Shown: positions 49,147 to 62,500, counted from the first letter of the stretch. The stretch: 64,000 nucleotides of DNA from Symbiodinium natans (GCA_905221605.1 CAJNDS010001413.1:501501-565500); one strand, 5' to 3'. The notes: generated from the sequence alone by a model not told the origin. Program-made: numbers and translations.

Positions 49147-51775
49147 GCAGACCCTGCATGTAACACTGCAGCAACCTGCAGACCCTGCAGACCTGCAGCA
49201 AGCATGCGGAATCTGCAGCAAGCCTGCAGGCCCTGCAGCAGCCTGATGCAGCAAGCCTGCAGACCCCTGCAGCAAGCCTACAGCTGCAGGGTCTGTAGGC
49301 TGTCGGCAAGCCTGCAGACCCTGCAGCAGCCTGCAGGCCAGCAGCGCCTGCGGGCAAACCTGCAGACCCTGCCGCACCTCACGCCGCCCCTACAGACCCT
49401 ACAGTGGCCCTACAGCAAGCCTGCAAAACCTGCTGCCTGCCTCTCCCCCAGCCCGCATGGCTTCCAGTCTTCAATTACTTGGGCATTTTCCTGCATTCAC
49501 ACAGAGTCCATTTCCCCTTGTAAACACAAAGGCCTGAAGGCCCCAGAGTCTGCAGGAAGCTTGAAAGCCCCTGACCTGTAGAACTGCAAATTAAAAACCA
49601 GGTGTCACATGCTCCGCGCTGTAGGAAAAGCTGGATTTTTCCGCCAGTCTAATTTCATGAAAACTAGTACTACACGCTCCGCACTGTGGGAAAAGCTGGA
49701 TTTCGCCTCGGGTGTAATTTCATCAAAACTGGTACTACACGCTCCGCGCTGGGGAAAAACCACAGTGTACTACATGAATGCATAGTTTTTTCAAAACTTT
49801 AAGGTTCATGTAATGTTTCTACTTGGAATCAAGGTACTACACGCTGTTTTCCCGCATTTTTTGAGTGTAGTACTCGTGTACAGGTCTGCTACACGCGCTT
49901 TCTCAAGGGTTATACGGTTTACCAGTCTTTCAAATACTCAAGTAAGGCCTCACAATCCCCTTCAAGGGCTCCAAAACCTCATCAGGACCTCCCAGAGCCT
50001 TTTTTCCAACTTTTGCGGGCTGCCCGTTGGAAAAATCGCTGAAAAACGTGGTATCGCGCGGGTCCACATTCAGGACCGACAAACGACGAGAAACATAGGA
50101 CGCATCAGAGTACCCCCCCAGTGGCAACCTGAATGGCGCCTATATGAATAAGTAAAGGCCCACCACCGACCGCTTGCCACGCAGCGGTGCATTTTTATTG
50201 TCTTATGTCGGGAGCGGTCCTCACGTCGGGCAAAATTTCGGCGAGCTTCAAAAGTGTGTCTTCTCATCAGAAATCGCACAGTTTTTGGCCTTCATTTTGA
50301 GGCCAGAAATTGGGTCCCAAAACTGGGTCTGCCTGATTCGAAACTCTTAGAGAAGATCCCATTTCGGGCTTCGCTTTGGGGCCCAAAAATAGGACCCCAG
50401 AATGGGCCGTGAAACGTGGCAAGTGTGCTTTCAATTTTGCGGAGACACGCCAAGCATGCACCACATGTTTGGGTCGGGCGCAAAGATTGTCAGCGGTCGC
50501 TTAAGACTGTTGGCAATAGCGTTATAACGGAACAAGTATTGCACATGACAAGCTGAATTGCAACAGTCCCCCCAGTGGCAACCTGAATGGCGCCTATATG
50601 AATAAGTAAAGGCCCACCACCGACCGCTTGCCACGCAGCGGTGCATTTTTATTGTCTTATGTCGGGAGCGGTCCTCACGTCGGGCAAAATTTCGGCGAGC
50701 TTCAAAAGTGTGTCTTCTCATCAGAAATCGCACAGTTTTTGGCCTTCATTTTGAGGCCAGAAATTGGGTCCCAAAACTGGGTCTGCCTGATTCGAAACTC
50801 TTAGAGAAGATCCCATTTCGGGCTTCGCTTTGGGGCCCAAAAATAGGACCCCAGAATGGGCCGTGAAACGTGGCAAGTGTGCTTTCAATTTTGCGGAGAC
50901 ACGCAAAGCATGCACCACATGTTTGGGTCGGGCGCAAAGATAGTCAGCGGTCGCTTAAGACTGTTGGCAATAGCGTTATAACGGAACAAGTATTGCACAT
51001 GACAAGCTGAATTGCAACAGTGGCAACCTGAATGGCGCCTATATGAATAAGTAGGCCCACCACCGACCGCTTGCCACGCAGCGGTGCATTTTTATTGTCT
51101 TATGTCGGGAGCGGTCCTCACGTCGGGCAAAATTTCGGCGAGCTTCAAAAGTGTGTCTTCTCATCAGAAATCGCACAGTTTTTTGCCTTCATTTTGAGGC
51201 CAGAAATTGGGTCCCAAAACTGGGTCTGCCTGATTCGAAACTCTTAGAGAAGATCCCATTTCGGGCTTCGCTTTGGGGCCCAAAAATAGGACCCCAGAAT
51301 GGGCCGTGAAACGTGGCAAGTGTGCTTTCAATTTTGCGGAGACACGCCAAGCATGCACCACATGTTTGGGTCGGGCGCAAAGATTGTCAGCGGTCGCTTA
51401 AGACTGTTGGCAATAGCGTTATAACGGAACAAGTATTGCACATGACAAGCTGAATTGCAACTGCGGGGGCACTCAAACGTGTCCTACGCTTCTTGTGTCT
51501 TTCTGGGGTCGGATTTGGCTTCACTTGAGGCACATTCTCCAAACCCCCAGCAAAGGGCCTACCTTGTCCCACATCAATAAGTGTTGTCGAAAATCCCCTT
51601 TCCCCAATGGCAATGTTGCAACACGTTGGTCATGTCAGACCGACCTTCGGCATCCAACATTGCCATTGGGGGCTCGGGGGCACAGACAAGCATCCTTTTC
51701 CAGGCTCTTCAGGCTCCAAGTCCTTGCGATTTCAAGGTAGCTCTCAAGGTCGGGCTGCGCTGCTTACTGCGTTCT
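49147..51775 (+). repeat. Satellite unit 6 (2629 bp, three 445-bp subunits)
   Basis: Subunits at 50121-51461. Junction types differ from unit 5: AGTCCCCCCAGTGG at 50564 and AGTGGCAACC at 51018. Confidence 0.95.
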
Positions 51776-54394
51776 GCAGACCCTGCATGTAACACTGCAG
51801 CAACCTGCAGACTCTGCAGACCTGCAGCAAGCATGCGGACTCTGCAGCAAGCCTGCAGGCCCTGCAGCAGCCTGATGCAGCAAGCCTGCAGACCCCTGCA
51901 GCAAGCCTACAGCTGCAGGGTCTGTAGGCTGTCGGCAAGCCTGCAGACCCTGCAGCAGCCTGCAGGCCAGCAGCGCCTGCGGGCAACCTGCAGACCCTGC
52001 CGCACCGCACGCCGCCCCTACAGACCCTACAGTGGCCCTACAGCAAGCCTGCAAAACCTGCTGCCTGCCTCTCCCCCAGCCCGCATGGCTTCCAGTCTTC
52101 AATTACTTGGGCATTTTCCTGCATTCACACAGAGTCCATTTCCCCTTGTAAACACAAAGGCTTGAAGGCCCCAGAGTCTGCAGGAAGCTTGAAAGCCCCT
52201 GACCTGTAGAACTGCAAATTAAAAACCAGGTGTCACATGCTCCGCGCTGTAGGAAAAGCTGGATTTTTTCCGCCAGTCTAATTTCATGAAAACTAGTACT
52301 ACACGCTCCGCACTGTGGGAAAAGCTGGATTTCGCCTCGGGTGTAATTTCATCAAAACTGGTACTACACGCTCCGCGCTGGGGAAAAACCACAGTGTACT
52401 ACATGAATGCATAGTTTTTTCAAAACTTTAAGGTTCATGTAATGTTTCTACTTGGAATCAAGGTACTACACGCTGTTTTCCCGCATTTTTTGAGTGTAGT
52501 ACTCGTGTACAGGTCTGCTACACGCGCTTTCTCAAGGGTTACACGGTTTACCAGTCTTTCAAATACTCAAGTAAGGCCTCACAATCCCCTTCAAGGGCTC
52601 CAAAACCTCATCAGGACCTCCCAGAGCCTTTTTTCCAACTTTTGCGGGCTGCCCGTTGGAAAAATCGCTGAAAAACGTGGTATCGCGCGGGTCCACATTC
52701 AGGACCGACAAACGACGAGAAACATAGGACGCATCAGAGTACCCCCCCAGTGGCAACCTGAATGGCGCCTATATGAAGAAGTACAGGCCCACCACCGACC
52801 GCTTGCCACGCAGCGGTGCATTTTTATTGTCTTATGTCGGGAGCGGTCCTCACGTCGGGCAAAATTTCGGCGAGCTTCAAAAGTGTGTCTTCTCATCAGA
52901 AATCGCACAGTTTTTGGCCTTCATTTTGAGGCCAGAAATTGGGTCCCAAAACTGGTCTGCCTGATTCGAAACTCTTAGAGAAGATCCCATTTCGGGCTTC
53001 GCTTTGGGGCCCAAAAATAGGACCCCAGAATGGGCCGTGAAACGTGGCAAGTGTGCTTTCAATTTTGCGGAGACACGCAAAGCATGCACCACATGTTTGG
53101 GTCGGGCGCAAAGATTGTCAGCGGTCGCTTAAGACTGTTGGCAATAGCGTTATAACGGAACAAGTATTGCACATGACAAGCTGAATTGCAACTGTGGCAA
53201 CCTGAATGGCGCCTATATGAATAAGTAAAGGCCCACCACCGACCGCTTGCCACGCAGCGGTGCATTTTTATTGTCTTATGTCGGGAGCGGTCCTCACGTC
53301 GGGCAAAATTTCGGCGAGCTTAAGTGTGTCTTCTCATCAGAAATCGCACAGTTTTTGGCCTTCATTTTGAGGCCAGAAATTGGGTCCCAAAACTGGGTCT
53401 GCCTGATTCGAAACTCTTAGAGAAGATCCCATTTCGGGCTTCGCTTTGGGGCCCAAAAATAGGACCCCAGAATGGGCCGTGAAACGTGGCAAGTGTGCTT
53501 TCAATTTTGCGGAGACACGCAAAGCATGCACCACATGTTTGGGTCGGGCGCAAAGATTGTCAGCGGTTGCTTAAGACTGTTGGCAATAGCGTTATAACGG
53601 AACAAGTATTGCACATGACAAGCTGAATTGCAACTGTGGCAACCTGAACGGCGCCTATATGAATAAGTAAAGGCCCACCACCGACCGCTTGCCACGCAGC
53701 GGTGCATTTTTATTGTCTTATGTCGGGAGCGGTCCTCACGTCGGGCAAAATTTCGGCGAGCTTCAAAAGTGTGTCTTCTCATCAGAAATCGCACAGTTTT
53801 TGGCCTTCATTTTGAGGCCAGAAATTGGGTCCCAAAACTGGGTCTGCCTGATTCGAAACTCTTAGAGAAGATCCCATTTCGGGCTTCGCTTTAGGGCCCA
53901 AAAATAGGACCCCAGAATGGGCCGTGAAACGTGGCAAGTGTGCTTTCAATTTTGCGGAGACACGCAAAGCATGCACCACATGTTTGGGTCGGGCGCAAAG
54001 ATAGTCAGCGGTCGCTTGAAGACTGTTGGCAATAGCGTTATAACGGAACAAGTATTGCACATGACAAGCTGAATTGCAACTGCGGGGGCACTCAAACGTG
54101 TCCTACGCTTCTTGTGTCTTTCTGGGGTCGGATTTGGCTTCACTTGAGGCACATTCTCCAAACCCCCAGCAAAGGGCCTACCTTGTCCCAAATCAATAAG
54201 TGTTGTCGAAAATCCCCTTTCCCCAATGGCAATGTTGCAACACGTTGGTCATGTCAGACCGACCTTCGGCATCCAACATTGCCATTGGGGGCTCGGGGGC
54301 ACAGACAAGCATCCTTTTCCAGGCTCTTCAGGCTCCAAGTCCTTGCGATTTCAAGGTAGCTCTCAAGGTCGGGCTGCGCTGCTTACTGCGTTCT
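51776..54394 (+). repeat. Satellite unit 7 (2619 bp, three 445-bp subunits)
   Basis: Subunits at 52750-54080, both junctions of the GCAACTGTGGCAACC type as in unit 5. One subunit has a 4-bp loss near 53320. Confidence 0.95.
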
Positions 54395-56979
54395 GCAGAC
54401 CCTGCATGTAACACTGCAGCAACCTGCAGACCCTGCAGACCTGCAGCAAGCATGCGGACTCTGCAGCAAGCCTGCAGGCCCTGCAGCAGCCTGATGCAGC
54501 AAGCCTGCAGACCCCTGCAGCAAGCCTACAGCTGCAGGGTCTGTAGGCTGTCGGCAAGCCTGCAGACCCTGCAGCAGCCTGCAGGCCAGCAGCGCCTGCG
54601 GGCAACCTGCAGACCCTGCCGCACGCCGCCCCTACAGACCCTACAGTGGCCCTACAGCAAGCCTGCAAAACCTGCTGCCTGCCTCTCCCCCAGCCCGCAT
54701 GGCTTCCAGTCTTCAATTACTTGGGCATTTTCCTGCATTCACACAGAGTCCATTTCCCCTTGTAAACACAAAGGCTTGAAGGCCCCAGAGTCTGCAGGAA
54801 GCTTGAAAGCCCCTGACCTGTAGAACTGCAAATTAAAAACCAGGTGTCACATGCTCCGCGCTGTAGGAAAAGCTGGATTTTTCCGCCAGTCTAATTTCAT
54901 GAAAACTAGTACTACACGCTCCGGGCTGTGGGAAAAGCTGGATTTCGCCTCGGGTGTAATTTCATCAAAACTGGTACTACACGCTGGGGAAAAACCACAG
55001 TGTACTACATGAATGCATAGTTTTTCAAAACTTTAAGGTTCATGTAATGTTTCTACTTGGAATCAAGGTACTACACGCTGTTTTCCCGCATTTTTTGAGT
55101 GTAGTACTCGTGTACAGGTCTGCTACACGCGCTTTCTCAAGGGTTATACGGTTTACCAGTCTTTCAAATACTCAAGTAAGGCCTCACAATCCCCTTCAAG
55201 GGCTCCAAAACCTCATCAGGACCTCCCAGAGCCTTTTTTCCAACTTTTGCGGGCTGCCCGTTGGAAAAATCGCTGAAAAACGTGGTATCGCGCGGGTCCA
55301 CATTCAGGACCGACAAACGACGAGAAACATAGGACGCATCAGAGTACCCCCCCAGTCCCCCCAGTGGCAACCTGAACGGCGCCTATATGAATAAGTAAAG
55401 GCCCACCACCGACCGCTTGCCACGCAGCGGTGCATTTTTATTGTCTTATGTCGGGAGCGGTCCTCACGTCGGGCAAAATTTCGGCGAGCTTCAAAAGTGT
55501 GTCTTCTCATCAGAAATCGCACAGTTTTTGGCCTTCATTTTGAGGCCAGAAATTGGGTCCCAAAACTGGGTCTGCCTGATTCGAAACTCTTAGAGAAGAT
55601 CCCATTTCGGGCTTCGCTTTGGGGCCCAAAAATAGGACCCCAGAATGGGCCGTGAAACGTGGCAAGTGTGCTTTCAATTTTGCGGAGACACGCAAAGCAT
55701 GCACCACATGTTTGGGTCGGACGCAAAGATTGTCAGCGGTCGCTTAAGACTGTTGGCAATAGCGTCATAACGGAACAAGTATTGCACATGACAAGCTGAA
55801 TTGCAACTGTGGCAACCTGAATGGCGCCTATATGAATAAGTAAAGGCCCACCACCGACCGCTTGCCACGCAGCGGTGCATTTTTATTGTCTTATGTCGGG
55901 AGCGGTCCTCACGTCGGGCAAAATTTCGGCGAGCTTCAAAAGTGTGTCTTCTCATCAGAAATCGCACAGTTTTTGGCCTTCATTTTGAGGCCAGAAATGG
56001 GTCCCAAAACTGGGTCTGCCTGATTCGAAACTCTTAGAGAAGATCCCATTTCGGGCTTCGCTTTGGGGCCCAAAAATAGGCCCCGAATGGGCCGTGAAAC
56101 GTGGCAAGTGTGCTTTCAATTTTGCGGAGACATGCAACGCATGCACCACATGTTGGGTCGGGCGCAAAGATGTCAGCGGTCGCTTAAGACTGTTGGCAAT
56201 AGCGTTATAACGGAACAAGTATTGCACATGACAAGCTGAATTGCAACTGCACCGACCGCTTGCCACGCAGCGGTGCATTTTTATTGTCTTGTGTCGGGAG
56301 CGGTCCTCACGTCGGGCAAAATTTCGGCGAGCTTCAAAAGTGTGTCTTCTCATCAGAAATCGCACAGTTTTTGGCCTTCATTTTGAGGCCAGAAATTGGG
56401 TCCCAAAACTGGGTCTGCCTGATTCGAAACTCTTAGAGAAGATCCCATTTCGGGCTTCGCTTTGGGACCCAAAAATAGGACCCCAGAATGGGCCGTGAAA
56501 CGTGGCAAGTGTGCTTTCAATTTTGCGGAGACACGCAAAGCATGCACCACATGTTTGGGTCGGGCGCAAAGATAGTCAGCGGTCGCTTAAGACTGTTGGC
56601 AATAGCGTTATAACGGAACAAGTATTGCACATGACAAGCTGAATTGCAACTGCGGGGGCACTCAAACGTGTCCTACGCTTCTTGTGTCTTTTTGGGGTCT
56701 GATTTGGCTTCACTCGAGGCACATTCTCCAAACCCCCAGGCAAAGGGCCTGCCTTGTCCCAAATCAATAAAATGTTGTTGAAAATCCCCTTTCCCCCATG
56801 GCAATGTTGCAACACGTTGGTCATGTCAGACCGACCTTCAGCGTCCAACATTGCCATTGGGGGGCACACGCAAGGGCTTATGACCGGAGACAAGCATCCT
56901 TTTCCAGGCTCTTCAGGCTCCAAGCCCTTGCAATTTCAAGGTAGCTCTCAAGCTCGGGCTGCGCTGCTTACTGCGTTCT
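54395..56979 (+). repeat. Satellite unit 8 (2585 bp, three 445-bp subunits, the third 5'-trimmed)
   Basis: Subunits at 55364-56650. The middle copy has several small deletions and the third starts at ACCGACCGC (56250). From about 56690 the unit changes to the variant sequence typical of units 9-11 (TTTTTGGGGTCTGATTTGG). Confidence 0.95.
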
Positions 56980-58778
56980 GCAGACCCTGCATGCAACACT
57001 GCAGCAACCTGCAGACCCTGCAGACCTGCAGCAAGCATGCGGACTCTGCAGCAAGCCTGCAGGCCCTGCAGCAGCCTGCAGCAAGCCTGCAGACCCCTGC
57101 AGCAAGCCTACAGCTGCAGGGTTTGTAGGCCCCTCGGCAAGCCTGCAGACCCTGCAGCAGCCTGCAGGCCAGCAGGGCCTGCGGGCCCTGCAGCAAGCCT
57201 GCAGACCCCTGCAGCAAGCCTGCAGACCCTACAGACCCAGATCCTGCAGCAAACCTGCAGACCCTGCCGCACGCCGCCCCTACAGACCCTACAGCAAGCC
57301 TGCAAAACCTGCTGGCTGCCTCTCCCCCCAGCCTGGATGGCTTCCAGTCCTCAATTACTTGGACATTTTCCTGCTTTCACACGGAGTCCATTTCCCCTTT
57401 TCAACACAAAGGCTTGAAGGCCCCAGAGTCTGCAGGAAGCTTGAAAGCCCCTGACCTGTAGAACTGCAAATTAAAAACCAGGTGTCACACATGCTCCGCG
57501 CTGTAGGAAAAGCTCGAGTTTTCGGCCAGTCTAATTTCATGAAAACTAGTACTACACGCTCCGCGCTGTGGGAAAAGCTGGATTTCGCCTCAGGTGTAAT
57601 TTCATCAAAACTGGTACTACACGCTCCGCGCTGGGCAAAAACCACAGTGTACTACATGAATGCATAGTTTTTTCAAAACTTTAAGGTTCATGTAATGTTT
57701 CTACTTGGAATCAAGGTACTACACGCTGTTTTCCCACATTTTTTGAGTGTAGTACTCGTGCACAGGTCTGCTACACGCGCTTTCTCAAGGGTTATACGGT
57801 TTACCAGTCTTTCAAATACTCAAGTAAGGCCTCACAGTCCCCTTCAAGGGCTCCAAAACCTCATCAGGACCTCCCAGAGCCTTTTTTCCAACTTTTGCGG
57901 GCTGCCCGTTGGAAAAATCGCTGAAAAACGTGGCATCGCGCGGGTCCACATTCAGGACCGACAAACGACGAGAAACATAGGACGCATCAGAGTACCCCCC
58001 CAGTGGCAACCTGAATGGCGCCTATATGAATAAGTACAGGCCCACCACCGACCGCTTGCCACGCAGCGGTGCATTTTTATTGTCTTATGTCGGGAGCGGT
58101 CCTCACGTCGGGCAAATTTTTGGCGAGCTTCAAAAGTGTGTCTTCTCATCAGAAATCGCACAGTTTTTGGCCCTCATTTTGAGGCCAGAAATTGGGTCCC
58201 AAAACTGGGTCTGCCTGATTCGAAACTCTTAGAAAAGATCCCATTTCGGGCTTCGCTTTGGGGCCCAAAAATGGGACCCTAGAATGGGCCGTAAAACATG
58301 GCAAGTGTGCTTTCAATTTTGCGGAGACACGCAAAGCATGCACCACATGTTTGGGTCGGGCGCAAAGATAGTCAGCGGTCGCTTAAGACTGTTGGCAATA
58401 GCGTTATAACGGAACAAGTATTGCACATGACAAGCTGAATTGCAACTGCGGGGGCACTCAAACGTGTCCTACGCTTCTTGTGTCTTTTTGGGGTCTGATT
58501 TGGCTTCACTCGAGGCACATTCTCCAAACCCCCAGGCAAAGGGCCTACCTTGTCCCAAATCAATAAAATGTTGTTGAAAATCCCCTTTCCCCCATGGCAA
58601 TGTTGCAACACGTTATGTCAGACCGACCTTCAGCGTCCAACATTGCCATTGGGGGCTCGGGGGCACACGCAAGGGCTTATGACCGGAGACAAGCATCCTT
58701 TTCCAGGCTCTTCAGGCTCCAAGCCCTTGCAATTTCAAGGTAGCTCTCAAGCTCGGGCTGCGCTGCTTACTGCGTTCT
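56980..58778 (+). repeat. Satellite unit 9 (1799 bp, variant subfamily)
   Basis: One 445-bp subunit. Carries variant bases shared with units 10 and 11 (CACTCGAGGC, AATAAAATGTTGTTG, CAGCGTCC in the hairpin loop) and an extended CTGCAG part. Confidence 0.95.
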
Positions 58779-60497
58779 GCAGACCCTGCATGCAACACTG
58801 CAGCAACCTGCAGACCCTGCAGACCTGCAGCAAGCATGCGGACTCTGCAGCAAGCCTGCAGGCCCTGCAGCAGCCTGCAGCAAGCCTGCAGACCCCTGCA
58901 GCAAGCCTACAGCTGCAGGGTTTGTAGGCCCCTCGGCAAGCCTGCAGACCCTGCAGCAGCAGGCGCGGGCCCTGCCCCTGCAGCAGCACCCCTACAGCCC
59001 AGAGCCTGCAGAAACCTGCAAGCCTGCCCTGCCTCCTCCCCCCCAGCCTGGATGGCTTCCAGTCCTCAATTACTTGGACATTTTCCTGCTTTCACACGGA
59101 GTCCATTTCCCCTTTTCAACACAAAGGCTTGAAGGCCCCAGAGTCTGCAGGAAGCTTGAAAGCCCCTGACCTGTAGAACTGCAAATTAAAAACCAGGTGT
59201 CACACATGCTCCGCGCTGTAGGAAAAGCTCGATTTTTCGGCCAGTCTAATTTCATGAAAACTAGTACTACACGCTCCGCGCTGTGGGAAAAGCTGGATTT
59301 CGCCTCAGGTGTAATTTCATCAAAACTGGTACTACACGCTCCGCGCTGGGCAAAAACCACAGTGTACTACATGAATGCATAGTTTTTTCAAAACTTTAAG
59401 GTTCATGTAATGTTTCTACTTGGAATCAAGGTACTACACGCTGTTTTCCCACATTTTTTGAGTGTAGTACTCGTGCACAGGTCTGCTACACGCGCTTTCT
59501 CAAGGGTTATACGGTTTACCAGTCTTTCAAATACTCAAGTAAGGCCTCACAGTCCCCTTCAAGGGCTCCAAAACCTCATCAGGACCTCCCAGAGCCTTTT
59601 TTCCAACTTTTGCGGGCTGCCCGTTGGAAAAATCGCTGAAAAACGTGGCATCGCGCGGGTCCACATTCAGGACCGACAAACGACGAGAAACATAGGACGC
59701 ATCAGAGTACCCCCCCAGTGGCAACCTGAATGGCGCCTATATGAATAAGTACAGGCCCACCACCGACCGCTTGCCACGCAGCGGTGCATTTTTATTGTCT
59801 TATGTCGGGAGCGGTCCTCACGTCGGGCAAATTTTTGGCGAGCTTCAAAAGTGTGTCTTCTCATCAGAAATCGCACAGTTTTTGGCCCTCATTTTGAGGC
59901 CAGAAATTGGGTCCCAAAACTGGGTCTGCCTGATTCGAAACTCTTAGAAAAGATCCCATTTCGGGCTTCGCTTTGGGGCCCAAAAATGGGACCCTAGAAT
60001 GGGCCGTAAAACATGGCAAGTGTGCTTTCAATTTTGCGGAGACACGCAAAGCATGCACCACATGTTTGGGTCGGGCGCAAAGATAGTCAGCGGTCGCTTA
60101 AGACTGTTGGCAATAGCGTTATAACGGAACAAGTATTGCACATGACAAGCTGAATTGCAACTGCGGGGGCACTCAAACGTGTCCTACGCTTCTTGTGTCT
60201 TTTTGGGGTCTGATTTGGCTTCACTCGAGGCACATTCTCCAAACCCCCAAGCAAAGGGCCTACCTTGTCCCAAATCAATAAAATGTTGTTGAAAATCCCC
60301 TTTCCCCCATGGCAATGTTGCAACACGTTGGTTATGTCAGACCGACCTTCAGCGTCCAACATTGCCATTGGGGGCTCGGGGGCACACGCAAGGGCTTATG
60401 ACCGGAGACAAGCATCCTTTTCCAGGCTCTTCAGGCTCCAAGCCCTTGCAATTTCAAGGTAGCTCTCAAGCTCGGGCTGCGCTGCTTACTGCGTTCT
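58779..60497 (+). repeat. Satellite unit 10 (1719 bp, variant subfamily)
   Basis: Nearly identical to unit 9 outside a shortened CTGCAG part (58960-59040), which suggests a recent local duplication. Confidence 0.95.
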
Positions 60498-60714
60498 GCA
60501 GACCCTGCATGTAACACTGCAGCAACCTGCAGACCCTGCAGACCTGCAGCAAGCATGCGGACTCTGCAGCAAGCCTGCAGGCCCTGCAGCAGCCTGCAGC
60601 AAGCCTGCAGACCCCTGCAGCAAGCCTACAGCTGCAGGGTTTGTAGGCCCCTCGGCAAGCCTGCAGACCCTGCAGCAGCCTGCAGGCCAGCAGGGCCTGC
60701 GGGCCCTGCAGCAA
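60498..60714 (+). repeat. Satellite unit 11, truncated by copia 2
   Basis: Only the CTGCAG-rich start remains. Host sequence follows the unit-9 pattern to GCAGCAA (60714) and then switches to LTR. Confidence 0.95.
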
Positions 60715-60881
60715 TGAAAAACCAAGCGGACTTTTCCACTACTCTTAGAGCCTGGTGGTTCAGCGGAGTTCTGCAATTCACAACATGCTCTCATGAAATT
60801 GGGCTCATGCCAAAATCAAGTGAAAACATCTTGTCCTATACATGAGGTGTGTACAAAGGGCAGGGATGTTAGGTTTCCTCA
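60715..60881 (-). repeat. 3' LTR of copia 2
   Basis: 167 bp inferred from the satellite/LTR boundary (TG at 60715) and from CA at 60880-60881 directly before the polypurine tract. On the minus strand it begins TGAGGAAACC and ends in TTTTTCA. The partner LTR is outside the window. Confidence 0.7.
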
Positions 60882-60889
60882 CCCCGCCT
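60882..60889 (-). other. Polypurine tract of copia 2
   Basis: AGGCGGGG on the minus strand, the same octamer as in copia 1 although the LTRs differ. Confidence 0.7.
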
Positions 60890-61033
60890 GAGATTCGTCT
60901 GTACACTACAACGAAACTCACCGAAACCTCAAGTGAAACGAGCCTGGACACCGTAAAGCATGGTATCCGCAAGTGGCTCTCAGCATTTCACATGCAGCTG
61001 GATCTCCGTAAAGCTTGGAGTCCGTAAGGCTGC

Positions 61034-62500
61034 TCACTCAAAGAACATATGCTGACAGTAGCTGCAAGGAGTCAGCACTTTGTTCGGATTGCTCTGATGT
61101 ACGTGGCAATTCTCGTGATGGAAACATCGGCCTCGGCCTGTGATCACAACTTGTGCAGGTGGCCCTGCACGCTCGCGAGCCCGAATGAGCTCTGTCTCCA
61201 GGGCACGGTTCTGGCGCCGCGCCTGCTCCAACTGTCTTGCAAGATCACGACTGACACGTGATGAAGCATCTGCTTTCGCCTGCTGGGCATCGGCCAGTAG
61301 GGCTTCAAGCTTCTTGACCCGCATGGTCAGCATCACAAGAATACCACCAAGAATTGTCATGACCAGCATCGTGCCGATGACGGTCGGCACCACAGCTGTG
61401 TCCCCACCACCTGCAGTGGTGGTCTGAGTAGTGGAGTTCATCTCAGCCTCCACACCCGCACCATAGCCCTGTGACCCAAGGCTCCAAGATACGTAGCTCA
61501 AGATCATGCCCGCAATGGCATAAAACGTCTCACGACAGTACAACAGCCTGTCGTGCTGTGGAATAAGCATCCACCCATCATGATCATCAGACTCTGTACC
61601 ACTGCCAATGCAAAATGCAAGGCATACCAAGAAAAGAACAAAGCTGCACATCCACGACCGAGAACTGTAAGCAGTCGTAACAGCTTCCGAAGGAATTGGC
61701 ATCATCATAAGAAGGAGTGCAACACGCTTCACCCATGTGCTGGACGCATCGCCGCCTACCACTGTCCGAACACGCTTGACCTGGGCCTTCATCCCTTCTG
61801 TCGCCATGGTTCGATCCCACTCTTCGGATCCCACTGGCCTGTCATGCATATCCACAAAGTCATGTAGGAACAGCAAACTCTGCAGCCGAGCTGGGGAGAG
61901 AGGCTTTGTGTGAATGTCACCAAGGTTTGCATGAGTGGAAACATACTTCATGATCAAGCGCTTCTGCTGCACTGCATCTTGCAACCAAAGCAATCGACCT
62001 TCAAAATGCTTGCTAGCCTTGGTAACCCCCTGACGCAAACAGAACGCTTTGCAGGACTGGTTGTCAACATAGACGATAAGATCGCAAGGGCTGCGGCTCA
62101 TGAACTCGACCACCGCCTTCATGAAGAGTCCCTGACAGGAGCTGCCAACGGCACTGTAGTATTCACTTTCCATGGAAGACAAGCTGATGCACTTTTGCGA
62201 TCGGCACACATAGTGAATATACTGCCCGTTCAGGCAGTAGCTAGCGCCTCCGTATGACCTCCTGTCCCTCTTCGACCCCGACCAATCGGCGTCCGAAAAT
62301 GCCTCCAACACAAAGCGCTCAGACTCATCCTCTGAACCATGCTCGAACAGTTTCTTGGACCCAGGAGCTGTAGCCTTCATTGCTATCCCATAGTGAGCAG
62401 TGTTCACCAAATACTGGATTAACTTCGTCAACCCGATCTTCGCATGTTCTGTCGGCCTTGCCATGTAGGCGGCCAACATCCGGACAGCGTAGCCGACATC
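61034..62500 (-). CDS. pol: Pol C-terminal part of copia 2: end of reverse transcriptase, RNase H, membrane tail
   Basis: Numbered from the frame start at 62635. After the frame change near 62500, RPDVGYAVRMLAAYMARPT is the normal copia block before RNase H. RNase H has FSDADWSGS (D115), SSMESEYYS (E157), YVDNQS (D191) and IHTKPL. The tail then shows hydrophobic segments at about 329-347, 372-387 and 415-438, a coiled coil at about 440-490 (KKLEALLADAQQAKADAS and onward), and a final Cys/His module (H506-x3-C510, C524-x2-C527). A multi-span membrane tail is unusual for copia Pol. Stop at 61034; 60890-61033 is untranslated. Confidence 0.85.
   Translation of the reverse strand, partial: DVGYAVRMLAAYMARPTEHAKIGLTKLIQYLVNTAHYGIAMKATAPGSKKLFEHGSEDESERFVLEAFSDADWSGSKRDRRSYGGASYCLNGQYIHYVCRSQKCISLSSMESEYYSAVGSSCQGLFMKAVVEFMSRSPCDLIVYVDNQSCKAFCLRQGVTKASKHFEGRLLWLQDAVQQKRLIMKYVSTHANLGDIHTKPLSPARLQSLLFLHDFVDMHDRPVGSEEWDRTMATEGMKAQVKRVRTVVGGDASSTWVKRVALLLMMMPIPSEAVTTAYSSRSWMCSFVLFLVCLAFCIGSGTESDDHDGWMLIPQHDRLLYCRETFYAIAGMILSYVSWSLGSQGYGAGVEAEMNSTTQTTTAGGGDTAVVPTVIGTMLVMTILGGILVMLTMRVKKLEALLADAQQAKADASSRVSRDLARQLEQARRQNRALETELIRARERAGPPAQVVITGRGRCFHHENCHVHQSNPNKVLTPCSYCQHMFFE

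Noticed and set aside
39174-60714. CRISPR-like or gene-family reading of the regular array
   Set aside because: Units are 1.7-2.6 kb, nearly identical throughout and without spacers; this is a eukaryotic satellite.
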